Source of the DNA: Hyphochytrium catenoides
Taxonomy: Eukaryota > Sar > Hyphochytriomycetes > Hyphochytriales > Hyphochytriaceae
Assembly (NCBI GenBank): GCA_900088475.1
Contig: FLMG01004006.1
Location: 3,173 to 36,374, forward strand
Length of the DNA: 33,202 bases
Reading direction: 5' to 3'
Part shown: piece by piece, positions 1-12,067 of the stretch
Layout: each line of letters starts with the position of its first letter
How positions within the stretch are numbered: the first letter of the stretch is position 1
Notes under the pieces: model-generated
The model's input: only the letters and a program-made list of their open reading frames with translations
What the model was told of the DNA's origin: nothing
The model's database searches: none
Position numbers and translations under genes: made by a program

Positions 1-33
<33 letters not shown>

Positions 34-36
34 GGT
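1..36. repeat. GA microsatellite
   Basis: Near-perfect AG dinucleotide run with a few extra A bases at the left edge of the window. Similar GA/CT tracts recur inside introns further right. It probably lies in an intron of the protease gene that enters from the left. Confidence 0.9.
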
Positions 37-175
37 AATGATGTCAACAAGATATCTGTCCATTCAAAAACCCATCGGTACGCAGTCCTCTCAAAATCTC
101 ATGCCCATTGTCCACCATTCTTGCTTTTCTCTCTGTTACTTTCGCCTGTCGTCTCTCCGCTACCTTCTATCACAG

Positions 176-1711
176 CCCATTCGTGGTGATAACCTGAAGA
201 AATGTCTCGAAGCTTTCACTGAAGAAGAGCATCTCGAGGTAGGATAAGAAGACGAGATAAAAGCTGAGCCCGAGCATTCTACTTTGTCTTCTTATCTGGC
301 CTAGGGATTGCCTTCAATACTCTCGTCTTCTTCCACCTCTGTTAAGTCTATTTAGACTTCCACTAAATTGCTCTCTCTGTTGCTCTCCCGCACACTAGCC
401 AATCTGTACATTCATTCTCTCTCAATCTTCTTACAATGTCTCTTTGGTTGTCTCTGTCTCTTCTCCCCGGCTCTCTAGGGTGATAACTGCTGGTACTGCT
501 CAAAGTGTAAGACGCATGTTGAGGCTACCAAGAAGTTCGACCTGTGGAAGCTCCCAGCCGTAAGTCTCTTGACTCTCACGTCATCGCCTCTTCTGTCTTC
601 CCCTCTTTCTCTACACACAGCGGCAATAGCATCCACCATTTCTTCCTCTAGTGGGACATCTTCTCTTTCTCTTGCTCGCTACACCAGCCTCCTTCTTCGC
701 ATGTAAAAAGGAGGGTCACACTGAGCCTTTTTGCCTGTACTCTACCCGGTAGATTCTTATTATTCACCTGAAGCGCTTCAAGGTCTCTGCCACCGGCAGC
801 AGGAGCAAGATTAACGATAACATCATTTTTCCCATGGTAAGCTACCAGCCCCTTCCCTCTTCCCTGTCGGCCTCCACATTTAGCTAATGTTCTACTCTAT
901 CCTTGGCTTACTTGGCCTTTCTTTCCATGTCTTCTGTCCCTGCCTTGGAGTCAGCGAGGTCCTTTCTTCAGCTCACCTAGCTAGCTCCTCTCTAATACTT
1001 CTGAATGGAACCTTAGAATTCTATCGGCGTTGCCCAGTTACTTCTTTTCTTTTTCTTCAAAACGTGGTCTCGAGGCTGCTGTGCAGACTCCCTGTACCAA
1101 ACCTGAACCCCTCGCTTTTCCTCTCTCTCTTGGGCCTATCTACCCTGCTGTTTACTAGCTAAACTTTGACATGAAGAGTATGCTAAAGAGCCCCCAGAGA
1201 GAGTCTCCCACCTATGAACTGTTCGCGGTGTCAAACCATCACGGGACTCTCAGTGGCGGGCACTACACCGCATATGCAAAGAACTTCGTGACAGGGAAGT
1301 GGTATGAGTACGATGATGCCAGGTAAGCTTTGTCCCTGCCTCTCCTCTTCTCTCCTTAGGGTATCGGTTACGGAAACGACGCTGTTTCCTTTCTTCTCCA
1401 ATATGGAGTAGGCCCCTGGGGTGAGATTCGTTGAGCTCATCTCTGACGTCCGTTTGTCCTCTTGCTTCCCTTCCTCTTTCTCCAACGACTCCTTGCTTGG
1501 GCTTCACAGCTGCACAGAGACCAAGGCATCCTCTATCCAGAGCCCGGCAGCTTACTGCTTGTTCTTCAATCGTGTGACGATCAAGGCTGGAAAGAGCGTT
1601 CCTGGACGCTATCGGAGGCAATCGCTCAATCTGCCTCACCTATGGCCCCATCTTCCTGCAACTGAAGTTGATTATAGCAAGGACTTCAACAAGAAAGAAA
1701 GGAGGAGCTAG
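176..1711 (+). CDS. Ubiquitin-specific protease (USP4/11/15 type), 3' portion, partial
   Basis: This is the C-terminal end of a papain-like deubiquitinase; the catalytic Cys box lies to the left of the window. Exons read are 176-238, 479-559, 753-836, 1159-1322 and 1510-1711, with matching phases and GT-AG borders, ending in TAG. Exon 1 gives the [12 protein letters not shown] segment. Exon 2 gives WYCSKCK, half of the zinc ribbon, then KKFDLWKLP. Exon 3 gives ILIIHLKRF. Exon 4 carries the His box [10 protein letters not shown] and the WYEYDDA segment with the third active-site residue. Exon 5 ends the fold with [10 protein letters not shown], followed by a basic tail of about 45 residues. 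This order is typical of the second half of USP4/15-like catalytic domains, which remove ubiquitin from proteins in cytosol or nucleus. The family is secure; the exact paralogue is not, because the DUSP/UBL N terminus is not visible. No further exon could be placed in 37-175. Confidence 0.9.
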
Positions 1712-2199
1712 TAGCGCGTATAGCCGCTTGAGAGGAGAAATATATCATATTTAAGAGTTACTAAGTGTGTATGAATGAGCGGAAGGAGAGGGAAAGAGTA
1801 TAAGAGAGAGAGACTGAAACAATGACCCTGTCAATCAATCAGACGAGTAATAACAGTAACAAAGAGCAAATACTCTCCACGAGACGAGTCGCCTGTCTTT
1901 CATCTAGAGCAGCACGATTAACGCACCACACAGCAGGATAAAGGGACCCTTACGGAGCACAGAGTCCAAAGGGCGTTGGCTCCTTCGTCAGCTGCAGTAC
2001 CATTCGTAGAGAAGAGCTCAGTAGGGGTTACAAAGTGCATTACTCTAGTATTAACGGCAATGTTCTCTTTATACTTGGCACTGACCGTCAGGCAAAAGAT
2101 CAGAACGAAGGGTGCGGACTGAGGGAAAACAGAGGGTGGGTGACACGGTGATAGAAAGGGAGGAGATGAGAGGAAGAGGTCTTCTCTATGGAACTAGCC
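1712..2199. other. Convergent intergenic region, protease / CPT1
   Basis: About 490 bases between the TAG of the protease (plus strand) and the TAG of CPT1 (minus strand). It should hold both 3' UTRs and polyadenylation sites. I see no canonical AATAAA on either strand and no ORF with recognisable content, only a short GA-rich patch near 1800. Confidence 0.6.
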
Positions 2200-5100
2200 C
2201 TAACCTAATAACTTCCTCATATCGGCAAACGCTTGGAAAAGCGCATCCAGAAACACTTTTGAGTCTGTCTTTGTACAGCTCTTCTTGCTACTAACATGGA
2301 AGAAAATCTTGTCGTCTCCAACTACCATGTAGCTTACTCCATAACCATCATCAGCTACGGGACCAAAGCCTCCTCCAGGACTGCGGCACTTCTCCTTGTC
2401 TAGTCCTAAAGAGAGAACGATAGAAACAAAGGTCAGCAGAAAGGAGTCAGGGACTCACAGCCCATATAGAACGGCGAGCAGAGATCAAAGCATGAGAAAT
2501 GCGGACCCAGTACCATCGTAGCAGGAGAGAACGGCTACAGATGGTACACCTCGTAGGAGTTTTGAATGGATGATACGTGAGGAGTTTAAAGACGAACTCA
2601 AGCCTTTGAAAACCAGCAAGCTCTCTAGTAAGATAGTGAAACGAGACTAGAAAGTCAGGAAAAGAGAGTGGACTGGAGGTAGAAGACATAAGGAGGCCTT
2701 TGCGGCCCGAGACAGCGCAACTAGAGGCAAAAGCTGTTGAAAAGGCACTCCTACCTGCTTGCTTCAGTAGATTCCAGACTGCAGTCTGTTCCTGAGGTTG
2801 CTGTGAGGTAGAAAGCTTGAAAGGCATTGAGAGAGCAGAATTCAGGAAAGGAGACTCAATGCCCAGCCCGCTAGCCGCGACGTAGAGGGCAAAGAGATGC
2901 CTGTCCACCCCTTTACTGCTCATAGCAAGGCGAGTGGTGTGCTGGTGCTTTGCGGCTGCTGTCTGGAGAAGAGAGAGACGTTCTGCCGGATTGCTGTTCT
3001 CGTCATTCATCGCCTTGACAAAGGCAACGCTTTCCAAAGAGCAGGAGCGAATTGTCTCTGTTCTTCCGTTTAGATAGAGTCGGGTCATGCTACTCTCGTA
3101 TGTCAGCGTGAAGCTACCCTGCTGGCGGTACCTGCAGGAGATGACGGTAGGATTAGTCACAAGCTTTGAAGTTCACAATGGACAAGTACTAGGGATGACG
3201 TCTGCACCCAAAGAAGTGCCTTTTGGGGTGTATATTTCTTGGAGGGAGAAGAAGGAGAAGAAGATTAGAGAGACGGGAAGAGAGACAAAGATTGGCCATG
3301 TCTCTAGACAAAGCGCAGACCATCCACAAGTATACGCTGTAACGCACAGTTTTGGCTTACCAGGCAAGCTGCAGAGCCATCTGCACAAAGGCGTCAGGAG
3401 ACACCTTGCACTTCTTGATGTATCCCTTTCCGTAGCTGTCGTGACAAGCGACCAAGACGTCGATGTCTGCGATGAGGGCCTAGAAACGTAGAGATGGATG
3501 AGTTAAGCAAATAGTTTATACCTTCATCCGACTCAAAAGAGGGGGAAAAAAAGGTACGATCAAGATAGTGGGCGGAGTAAAGTTATGCATGAGAGAGGGA
3601 TCTTTTAACTCTGGAAAGTTCACAAGGAAGCAGCATAAAGCCCACTTTCTCCCAACCAAACGTTGCCTCACCTTGGCATGCAATATAGAGTTCCTGATGA
3701 GGCTCTTGCAGCTCTCAGACAGCTCCCACTGGAGGCGGAGAGGAAGACGAAGCGTCTCACTAACAGACTTGAGAGAAGCTTCATAACCCCGAACATTTCC
3801 TTTGTCATCATAGCCCTGTAGCTCCTCATGCACCAGAGTGTACTCCCATAAATGAGCAATAACGGGTGCGTCGGCCCAAGAATGCTCTATGTTCATTCCT
3901 GCGACTGCGTTCTTGCATACAACCAGGGAGACAGACTTATCGAACCACCTGTCCCTGCCATTGCCATGGAAGAAAATGCCAGGAGAGGAGGAGCAAGATT
4001 CAGGCTCGTTCTCATCAAAGCAGAGGATCATCACTGCTTCTTCTATCACTGCTAAACTCTTCTTGTTGAGGCCATGGACAAGATATCTCTCTCTTGCAGC
4101 CGCCCAGACTGCTCTATCTTCTGATGTGAGGGCAGCGACTCCCTCATCTTCACTGGCTGCCGCAGATGCGCTATCGTTGATGATTGCCTCAAAGATAACC
4201 TGCAGATCAGCAGCTGACACGCGGTTCCCGCCTAGTAAACAGCCAAAAATGATGGTTAGCCTTGTTAAATAAAAGGTAGAGACGTATGGAGATAGGCCAA
4301 TATCAAGCTTATGATGGAGAATGTAGTAGCTCGAAATAAATAGAAAGTCGGACACTAGAAGAGACACACGGACGACCTACGTAAGAGAAGGGAGGCAGGC
4401 ACAGCAGTCGAAGTAACGAGGTACTGATGAGGCCACGTACCCTTGTTCTCAATGGAGACTTTGTACCAATGCCCATTGCTGTGTACAACAATGTGCTTTG
4501 AATCAGGGAAATGTTTTAGTTGATCGATGTCCAGCTTCGGTATTCTGGTCGTCGAGAACATACGCCAATACTGCCGGGCAATGGTTCCAAATTAAAAAGA
4601 GAGAGGGACCAGTGAGAGAGAAACAAGGCAACCAGTCAGGATAAAATTCATTTGATGTTAGAAGGAAGAGCATGGGCTGTGAGGGACACCGTATAGGGGA
4701 AGCAGGAGCTTGAAAGTAAGGGGAACGAGGCAAGGAAGCAGCTATGAGATTGACGACAAAAGAATCAGTCCAACAGTTCACTTAGTAAAAGCAGCATAGG
4801 AGAGGATCGACATACCTGGTTCATGCAAAGTGGGATAATCTTCTGCATGAGAATCGGAGGCACTTCTTCTCTGTCCAAGAGTTTCTTGAAAGAGAGCATG
4901 TTCCAGACCAGCTGTGCCGCTCTTGCAGTCTGCACAGAGGTGCCTTTGATGGTCCGGTCTAAGACGTAGTAGTTGCTGTTGATAGCAATGGGGCTTCTAC
5001 CTCTCAGATAGACATATTTCTCCCACCAGTCGCTGACATAGTTAGTGGAGACAAGGTACTTTAGGTAGAGAAGACGCTGGAGCTTTGGACCCGTGGATAC

Positions 5101-5793
5101 AAGAAACTCCCTTGCCTTCTGCTGCATCTCTTCATACTCAGTTTCTGAAAGGAGAGGCTTGACCGACAAGAGGAGTCTGTCCGTCGTGTCTTTCAGGTCA
5201 GGCACTGGGAGACGAGGAAGAGCACCTTGGAATTGGTAGGTTAGAGGGTTCTTCGTTACGGGAGAGAGAAGCTTGATCGCTGTGAACCAGGCCATCAGTG
5301 TGAGAGGAGGCGCTTTGCCCGGGCTCTGATAGAGATATCCTTTGTAGGAGTACATCATTTGCAAGATGAAGCGCTGCACGAACATGAGAAAGAAGAATCC
5401 CAAAGCGCCTCCCAGTATAGAAAGAACCACGATCTTGAAGTAGAAAGGGAAGTACCGATTAAGAGGAAAAAGGTGATAGGCATCCCAAAGAATATTTGCT
5501 GCCCAGCCATTGCGCCACCAGGAGGAGGCAGGAGCAGTGAGGACTCTGGCAACCACCATCGCCACTACCACCGCGAATATCTCCATAGAACTGGGGTGGA
5601 TACCCTTGATGAATAGTCTCTTGAGCCTAAACCCTGCCTTCACAGCAGCCTTGCGAATGTCCCTAGGGTGAGGGATGGCGAAAGAAACCACCACTGCATC
5701 TTCTTTTAGCTCTACATGGAGACCGTAAGAATCAGCATCCACCGTGACATCGTATTGGGATATCACCGTCACGGCTGATCTCGCTTCAGCCAT
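2200..5793 (-). CDS. CPT1: Carnitine O-palmitoyltransferase 1, complete, 6 exons
   Basis: Transfers long-chain acyl groups from CoA to carnitine at the mitochondrial outer membrane, the controlling step of fatty-acid import for beta-oxidation. Exons in transcription order: 5793-4816, 4570-4441, 4231-3672, 3479-3361, 3131-2755, 2405-2200; phases close to 789 residues (human CPT1A 773). An in-frame TGA six bases before the ATG supports the start. The N terminus MAEARSAV resembles animal CPT1. Two membrane segments lie near residues 70-88 and 118-141. [14 protein letters not shown] is at 256-269, the RMFSTTRIP segment opens exon 2, and the catalytic His is H486 in EHSWADAP. Next come SMTR with M611, the STSQQP motif and, near the end, [15 protein letters not shown]. 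Introns are 192-349 bases. CPT2, CrAT and COT lack this N-terminal double membrane anchor, so CPT1 is the firm call. Position 5 is Arg instead of the His of mammalian CPT1. Confidence 0.95.
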
Positions 5794-8700
5794 GATTCAG
5801 ACTGCGCCTCGGCCTTTGTAATGTGCACGGAGCAGTGCCAAATGAGACTCTTCTTGGGCCGCAGTGCCAGCTCCAAGGCAGAAAGCAAAGAGGGTGCAAA
5901 ATAGAGACTGAGCAAGCAGCCGCTGATTACTTCTTGAATAAGGGAACAGGTGCCTTCACAGGCTTTAAACTCTCTTGAGTTTACGAAGAGGGTGGACCTT
6001 CTCCACGTCAATCCTCGGCTTCTCCTCTGCTTGAAGCAAGAGGCATCAAAGAGCCAAAGAGTTAGAAGGTAGGCAAGCTAGTAGCGCTCTTTAGTGACTT
6101 GAGATGCCAACAGAACCATGCAGAGACAAGAGGATGACGAGTCCATCTGATGCTGCTGGCGGATGAGAGGGCAGACCAAACACTGGCCATCTGGCCCTGA
6201 CCTTGTAAGGTTCGTCCTTAGGCTTTGCTGCTGCGGCTGCTGGCTCTTGGGGAGGGAAGGAGAGTCTCACTCAGAGGTCAAGGGTACTTATGTCTCCATC
6301 GTCTGTGCAGAGAAAGTCCGCTACGAGCCAATGCGGTTGGTTACATTGCCAGCAGGGGGAGGAATACCTTGAGAAACACCAGAAATGATCCTCCAGCACA
6401 ATGCAGTTGTCAGGGGCGGAGGGTTATCAGGTAAAGGTGCTGCTTAGTGTTCTTGTATAAGGAGGAAAGCGGTCTAGTATTAGACCTAAGGTGCACGGTA
6501 TTTTAGAGTGAGAAGGAGTATGAGTAGGGAGATGAGATGTTGAGCACCAGCTTTCACACCAAACACGTGAAAGTTTGTTTGTGCCATGCAAGATTTGAAT
6601 TATTTCACAAGGGCTATGGTGAAAATATAGCATCAAAGTGAAGCCTTCAAGGAAAGGGTTTCGGGGTGAAGCTTTCGGTCAAATTGTTGAGAGGCAAACA
6701 ACCTTTGGCGTTGGAGGAGAGATGCACTGCACGTTCTGATCCGATCCCCAGTATGTCGAATAGGCATTCCACTTATTCATGATGAGGTTCTTCTAATGCA
6801 ATGATATCTAGAATAATGAAGGTTCATAAGGTAGACCGGCAATTTTTTGCGATTGGCGCTTGAAGTTGGGAAGGATCGTGCAGGCTAGCTTATTGTACAG
6901 TAAAGGGAAAGAGATCACGGTTGAAGCCAGAAAGTTGAAGCATCCAGAGCTTTAGAACTACCGCATGAGAGGTCAGACATCAAGCAGCACGAGGAGTTCG
7001 TAGAGCTATGCAGAGGAAAGGACTCTGCTGGATAGTTCTATGTCTCAATACACTATTGAAGGCCAGTCTGGAGACTGGCGCTTTGAGCCCAGACGTGAGA
7101 AAGGCACAGCAATGGCAGGTACTGTGTGAAATGATGCTGCTGGTGCTGGTGGAAGGGGTGAAGGTTTGTCGGCAAGCAGTATAGCCCTTGGTGCACATAG
7201 GTCGTCTGTTTACTGTAAGCTGGGCATATGTATACCCTTGGATGATCATACCTAATGTAAAGGGAAGATCTTGCAGTGGAGCACCGTCAAATGGAACCGT
7301 AGAAAATGGGAAGACTACACATTATAAATAGGTGACCATCATGATAATATTAACCATCCAGTACAGATGCTTCTTGAACGGATAAGGGACAACATAGCAT
7401 GTTGGCCTAGCGATTAATCTGCTCTGGCTGGATCCGGGCTCGACAACAAGGGTTCATGGTGAGTTGCACTTTTTGCTTGTGAGTCAACGATTTCTACGAG
7501 TAGCATATTTGGCGAAAAGAACGATTCTCTAGTTTGTGGAGGGAGGAAAAGGGAGTGCATGACCTCTTCGTTCTTGACCATATCCTACAGCTTTCGCTTT
7601 TTGGGAACTCTCTGGCTCAGGCTGAGATACCTCGCGCTCGTCGTCCCAGTCACCAGATGGTTTATATAATAGCAACACTGATCCTTGCTTGCCTTCTATT
7701 CTCTTGACGCAGCTTATTTATTAGGCATGAAAAGATGCTACTGTTAGCCTAGCTGTCCTATTACTAAGCTGGGGGATGGTTTAGAGGTGGCCGTCTCCGT
7801 CCAGAAAATTGTGCCTCTATAATACTTTGTCGGCTTTTCCCTGACTTCGGACTTCAACCTCCTATTTGCGCCGCATTGAGAGCATTAGGAGACGCCTTAT
7901 CAGTGGGGTCCCGTAGTGAGCCCTGGCGCACCGAATTGCTCTTAAAACTGAGGGCCTAAGTTAGTGCACTGGCTGCCTCGTACTCGCCATCCGTCCTGAT
8001 CTGGCATGATGCCTTGAACTGCGAGGCCAGGCGGTCTTTATTTGTTGTCTGTCATGCTCCCTAGACTATGCATGCTGGGCTTCTTGTGAATCTTTGAGCG
8101 AACCCTATTATTCCTTGGCTTGAAATGGAGCTCTTCTTTTCTCTATGGCCTGGCTTCAACCTTTCGAGCAGATAGCGTTCGACCAAGGGTCACGAATCTC
8201 GCCTGCAGGAACAACCATCGTCGCAGTCTTGGAATTGACTTCCCTTTTGGCAGGAGAAACAACTTCATCCTCAGCCGTATGCGACTTACCGAGACCGAAG
8301 CTGCGGTTTGGCTTTCATGGCTCTAATGTTCTTCCTCACTTCACCATCCAATTCTTTGCTTGGCGGCAACCTTAGATACTTTTGTAAGTAGCATAAGAGG
8401 CTGGTCACCAGTGTATTATTGATGGAGGAGAATTCCTGGGGCCTCCGAAGCTTATGTAGAGGGCATGAACATAACAGCCTCCTGCTGGTGGACCGCCAAG
8501 GAGTCAACGGACGGACTTACCGCTGGTGGTGTGTGGAACACGTTAATGATGAGAATGCCTGATTACCCCAGCCTATATCCTCCACTCCTGTACCATTCAT
8601 GGGTGTATTGTCCTCAGGGGTTCTGACAAACTATCATCAATATCAGCTCGATAGGTCTTTGGTCTAAGTGTTAATGGTATATCCAACCGTCGGCCATGGT

Positions 8701-9764
8701 CCATATTGGACGCATCGACTGCCTGCACTGTGGACTACGGCAACATCAAACAGCTTGTGGAATGAATGTTCCAGGGATAACTGATGCATAGAAGAAGATA
8801 ACCAGACCACGGATGGTCCGAAGATAGAATGTAGAATCAGTTGCGTGGATGGCGCCCTGGTTAGACAGTAGGAGCTGATTCCAGATGGTCTGGCCTCGTG
8901 GGCAATATAACCCCTAACAATAAAGGTCAATAAAGGTCCGCATGTGGGGCAACCAGCATGCCAGCATGACAAGCTTGAGATGAATAACCTGAAGTAGGAA
9001 ATCGTTGACGAGACGAGAAGAAAGATCAATCATGATGTGGCCATAGTTCATGCAGGGATTTGTAACGACCAAGAAAGATCCCAATGAATAACGGTTCTTG
9101 ACCAAGGATGGTACGGTTCTAGATGGAGGACAGCACTGTACAAGTACAACGCACCTCGTAGGGTACGAAATTCAAAAAGTAGTAGTGCTCATCAGATGGC
9201 TTGACCTCTCCACTTCTTCCTTTGGCCACAACAAGCTCTATGGTAGTTTAAAGGCTTTAGTTAGGAAGACAAACCTTGTGGGAATCTTTCCCGATGAGAG
9301 AAGGTGTCCTAGCTTGTTGGAGGCAAGAGGCGATCGGATGCAATCATTTCTGAAGATTATTGGACATAGGATTTGCTGTCTATGCGGCAATAGGGGAACG
9401 AGTTAATCTGTACTCTGCATACCCTAGCGATCATCAGCTTTTTAGCCGAGTTGACATAGGTATTGCCGTCCACCAGACATTGATTGAAGCCCTGCCCTGG
9501 GACATCAGAGGCAAAAGAATGCAGGATTGAAGGCTTTGTGCCGCTTCGGACATGCAAAATCTCTCCGTCTTCCAGCGTCTCACGTACTGACATTCTGAAG
9601 CACCAAGGATAATTGCCAGTCGTGGTACTTACGCTCGGCATACATGTTCTTCTTATCATGACCATGCCCACTCCTATCGGAAACTGCGCGGCCTTCTGAA
9701 CACCAGACACTTATCTGCGTCAACCTCTTGCTTGTAAGGGAGCAGGCAAAGCCATCATCTGCCA
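5794..9764. other. 4-kb region without a supported gene
   Basis: Only short unrelated open frames occur here (under about 125 codons), and none gave a recognisable domain or a chain of exons with matching splice phases. The part next to 5793 is the promoter and 5' UTR of CPT1, and the right edge precedes the coiled-coil gene. A weak tRNA-like box pair near 7403-7445 and faint reverse-transcriptase-like words on the minus strand near 8914-9105 were considered and not accepted. Non-coding RNA or decayed mobile DNA cannot be excluded by eye. Confidence 0.5.
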
Positions 9765-9770
9765 TATAAA
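9765..9770 (+). promoter_or_regulatory. Possible TATA box of the coiled-coil gene
   Basis: TATAAA lies 45 bases before the ATG at 9815. That spacing would give a transcription start near 9795 and a 5' UTR of about 20 bases. The start itself sits in a good context (A at -3, G at +4). The motif is short and could be chance. Confidence 0.3.
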
Positions 9771-9814
9771 TCGAGCTTCTCAGTGCTCAAAGTGTCAAAT
9801 CTAGGCCCACCACA

Positions 9815-10897
9815 ATGGCATCTGAGAACGAGCGCATTAGACTCAGTGAGGCAAGGCATTCTTCAAATGAGATGCCCAGAGAGACTAAAGAGGATAGCAT
9901 TCTCCTTCGCTGCAGTCTGGCACTACATACGGCTCAAGACCGTTTGGACAATACCATGTCACAGTTGCAGAGTCTGAAGCTAGCCTACCTTACCCTCCAT
10001 CAAGAGAAAGTGAGTCTTCAATCAAAAGTTGAAGCCCTAGAAGCACACAATGCAGCTTTGGAACGGACAATTCAGAAGGCATTCGGAGACGATGCCCAAC
10101 AAGTAAGACAAGCCGGAGGCACTACTCCACAAAGTGCAAGGAGAATCCGATTCATCCAAGAACTGAAGTCAGAGAATAGTGCTTTGGCATCACAGTGTTC
10201 CCGGTATGGCGGCTTGGTACGCTGCCTCGAGCATAAGATGGAGCGAATAAGAAAGAACTCTATATCATCAGAGCAGGGCAGTGGACAAGGTCAGAGACTA
10301 GCGACGAGTCCTACTCTGGACTCTAACCAGACTATCCAAAAACAAGAGTGCTATCCAGAGAAACAGCACACTCCCAGAGACGCGATGGTAGAGAGAAGGA
10401 TAATCTCAAGAGGTACAAGGCTACCCTTATCGACTGGGACACCAGAAGAACCTGTACATACAACCAAACCCCACCTCTCCAGGGGCCGACAGGGTGTGCG
10501 TACCATCAGAGGCAAGAGGTCTCTTAGCTTAGAAGGAGGGCGAGCCGACGAGCTACACAAGGAGAACAATCCCTTGTTGATCTCAAACCTGAACCAGTTT
10601 AGGCGCTCCAATCGAGGAGTTAAGGGAGAGCCTCATTCAACTGAAGAGAAAAGGTTGGAGTTGCGAAAAGCTCTAACGGTTGGAAATGGGGAAGCCGAAG
10701 CTGACTCTGATCCGCCCCCTAGCACTACAGATGGTCTTCCTACGGCAGGACTCAGTGCGAAGGCCCACTCCATCAAAGTGCTTTACCAGCTGAAGCTTGA
10801 GAATGCAGCGCTTCAGAAAGAAAACACGGATCTGCGGAAAAAGTTGCTCAAGAACCTTGCTCAAGAACGGTCAGAGCCTCCTGCTAGTCCGGCCTAG
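9815..10897 (+). CDS. Intronless coiled-coil protein with KEN motifs, family not recognised
   Basis: A single open frame of 360 residues starting at ATG in a strong context; the other complete genes here have 6 to 21 exons. Heptad-like helices rich in Leu, Gln and Glu cover about residues 31-90 and 107-147, and a third lies at 318-348 near the C terminus. The middle (150-315) is polar, basic and probably disordered, with several Ser/Thr-Pro sites (TPQS, SPTL, TPRD, TPEE) and RGR/RGK patches. KEN occurs at 249-251 followed by NP, and again at 335-337 inside the last coil. No catalytic motif, signal peptide or membrane segment is seen. KEN boxes and S/T-P sites are common in cell-cycle proteins degraded by APC/C, and coil plus basic linker recalls kinetochore or centrosome scaffolds. 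That is inference only; the Shugoshin C-terminal motif is not visible. An intron starting at the CAAGTAAG near 10098 cannot be ruled out. Confidence 0.6.
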   Translation: MASENERIRLSEARHSSNEMPRETKEDSILLRCSLALHTAQDRLDNTMSQLQSLKLAYLTLHQEKVSLQSKVEALEAHNAALERTIQKAFGDDAQQVRQAGGTTPQSARRIRFIQELKSENSALASQCSRYGGLVRCLEHKMERIRKNSISSEQGSGQGQRLATSPTLDSNQTIQKQECYPEKQHTPRDAMVERRIISRGTRLPLSTGTPEEPVHTTKPHLSRGRQGVRTIRGKRSLSLEGGRADELHKENNPLLISNLNQFRRSNRGVKGEPHSTEEKRLELRKALTVGNGEAEADSDPPPSTTDGLPTAGLSAKAHSIKVLYQLKLENAALQKENTDLRKKLLKNLAQERSEPPASPA

Positions 10898-12067
10898 ACG
10901 CAAATTCGGCTCTCCTTCCGTCCTTCTCTCATTATTCCGAGTTCTCTCATCTCTTCTTCAGCAACAGATGAGCTCAGATGTGGTTTCACCGCCATGTAAT
11001 ATACCACTTCGGTGTCCCTTACTGTTAATCTGTTAAGGACGAGTCATCTACTAGTCAGGAACCTTTCTTGCTTAGAACTATACCTCTTTACATAATCCTT
11101 TCAGCAATATCATACGAGTAAGTGAGGCTTCCAAGCCCAATCCGGCGCACTGTTAGATGAATGTAACAGAAGCACAACCTCGAAGCGAAGAACAAGCCCA
11201 TCTGCCTATTTTCCTGGATGCTTCGGCGTTCTTGCACTCCGACCAGCTACTTGAAGGGTCATGATGTGTCCTTCATGGCAGAAAAGGAAGCACCAAGCGT
11301 ACTACTAGCATTCGAAACAAATCTACGGTAGCCTCGCCACTGTTGCTGGTCGTTGCGGATCCGTATTGTGTGCCGACTCTGGCATCCATGTCACACATCA
11401 ATAATATGCGTCCTCAAGCGGCAACATTCCAGAGCATGTGGTCTGTGTGACTGCTGAAGCTGAGCTGCAGACGGCTGTGAAGATGACGGCATCGCGCCAA
11501 AAGTTCGATTCCTCAGGTCTAACCACCGCTGTAACACCCACACCGAAGAAATCTACTAGAGACCACTGCAGCTTTAGAAACTTATATATGGCGGCTCTAA
11601 GAGCTAGTGTTGAAGCTTTGCAGTGAAACTATTGTGAAATATTTCCTATATCTTGGTCTTGTGACTTGCGCAAAGAACAAGTAAAAGTGAAGAAAAGCGG
11701 CGGCGTCGCTCTCAAAGCTTTCTGTGCACTCGAGATGACAGTGAGATCATCAGGTTCGGACCTTCCTGGCTCATCCCCTCCTTACGGATTGATAGGCGCA
11801 CTAGTGCCTAGGAACAGGCTGAGAGATCTCATATCTTCCGCCCTAGCAAGATACAACCGAGTGTAATGGTGAGGTGGACAGGCTTTACAATGGGTGATCC
11901 TGTCTTCTACTGATGGAGACAAGGAGAGTTCTAGAAAGATGGAGGGCCAGAACAGCCATTCCGCTGGCTCACATACGAGCAAGCCCCCGTAGTTACTCTC
12001 TTGCGCGATGGTTTAGAGTAGGGACGCCGTCCTAAGGCGATACTGGCCTTTGCAATAGTTCCGAACG
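10898..12067. other. Intergenic region, coiled-coil gene to VPS9 gene
   Basis: About 1.2 kb holding the 3' UTR of the coiled-coil gene and the promoter of the VPS9 gene. Two short plus-strand frames (11438-11626, 11666-11866) show no recognisable features and I do not call them. No RNA gene, repeat or clear polyadenylation signal was recognised. Confidence 0.55.

Noticed and set aside
1250-1639. Minus-strand 129-codon frame overlapping the protease
   Set aside because: It overlaps conserved protease exons on the plus strand and has no recognisable content.
7403-7445. A-box/B-box-like words (TGGCCTAGCG and CCGGGCTCGAC) suggesting a tRNA or tRNA-derived SINE
   Set aside because: No cloverleaf with paired acceptor, anticodon and T stems can be drawn.
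8914-9105. Minus-strand frame with KNRYSL and MIDLSS words recalling gypsy reverse transcriptase
   Set aside because: Spacing is off and no flanking RT, protease or integrase motifs appear in any frame; too short to call a retroelement.
9357-9710. Minus-strand 117-codon frame upstream of the coiled-coil gene
   Set aside because: No domain, no supporting exon neighbours, ordinary composition; frames of this length occur by chance in DNA of this base content.
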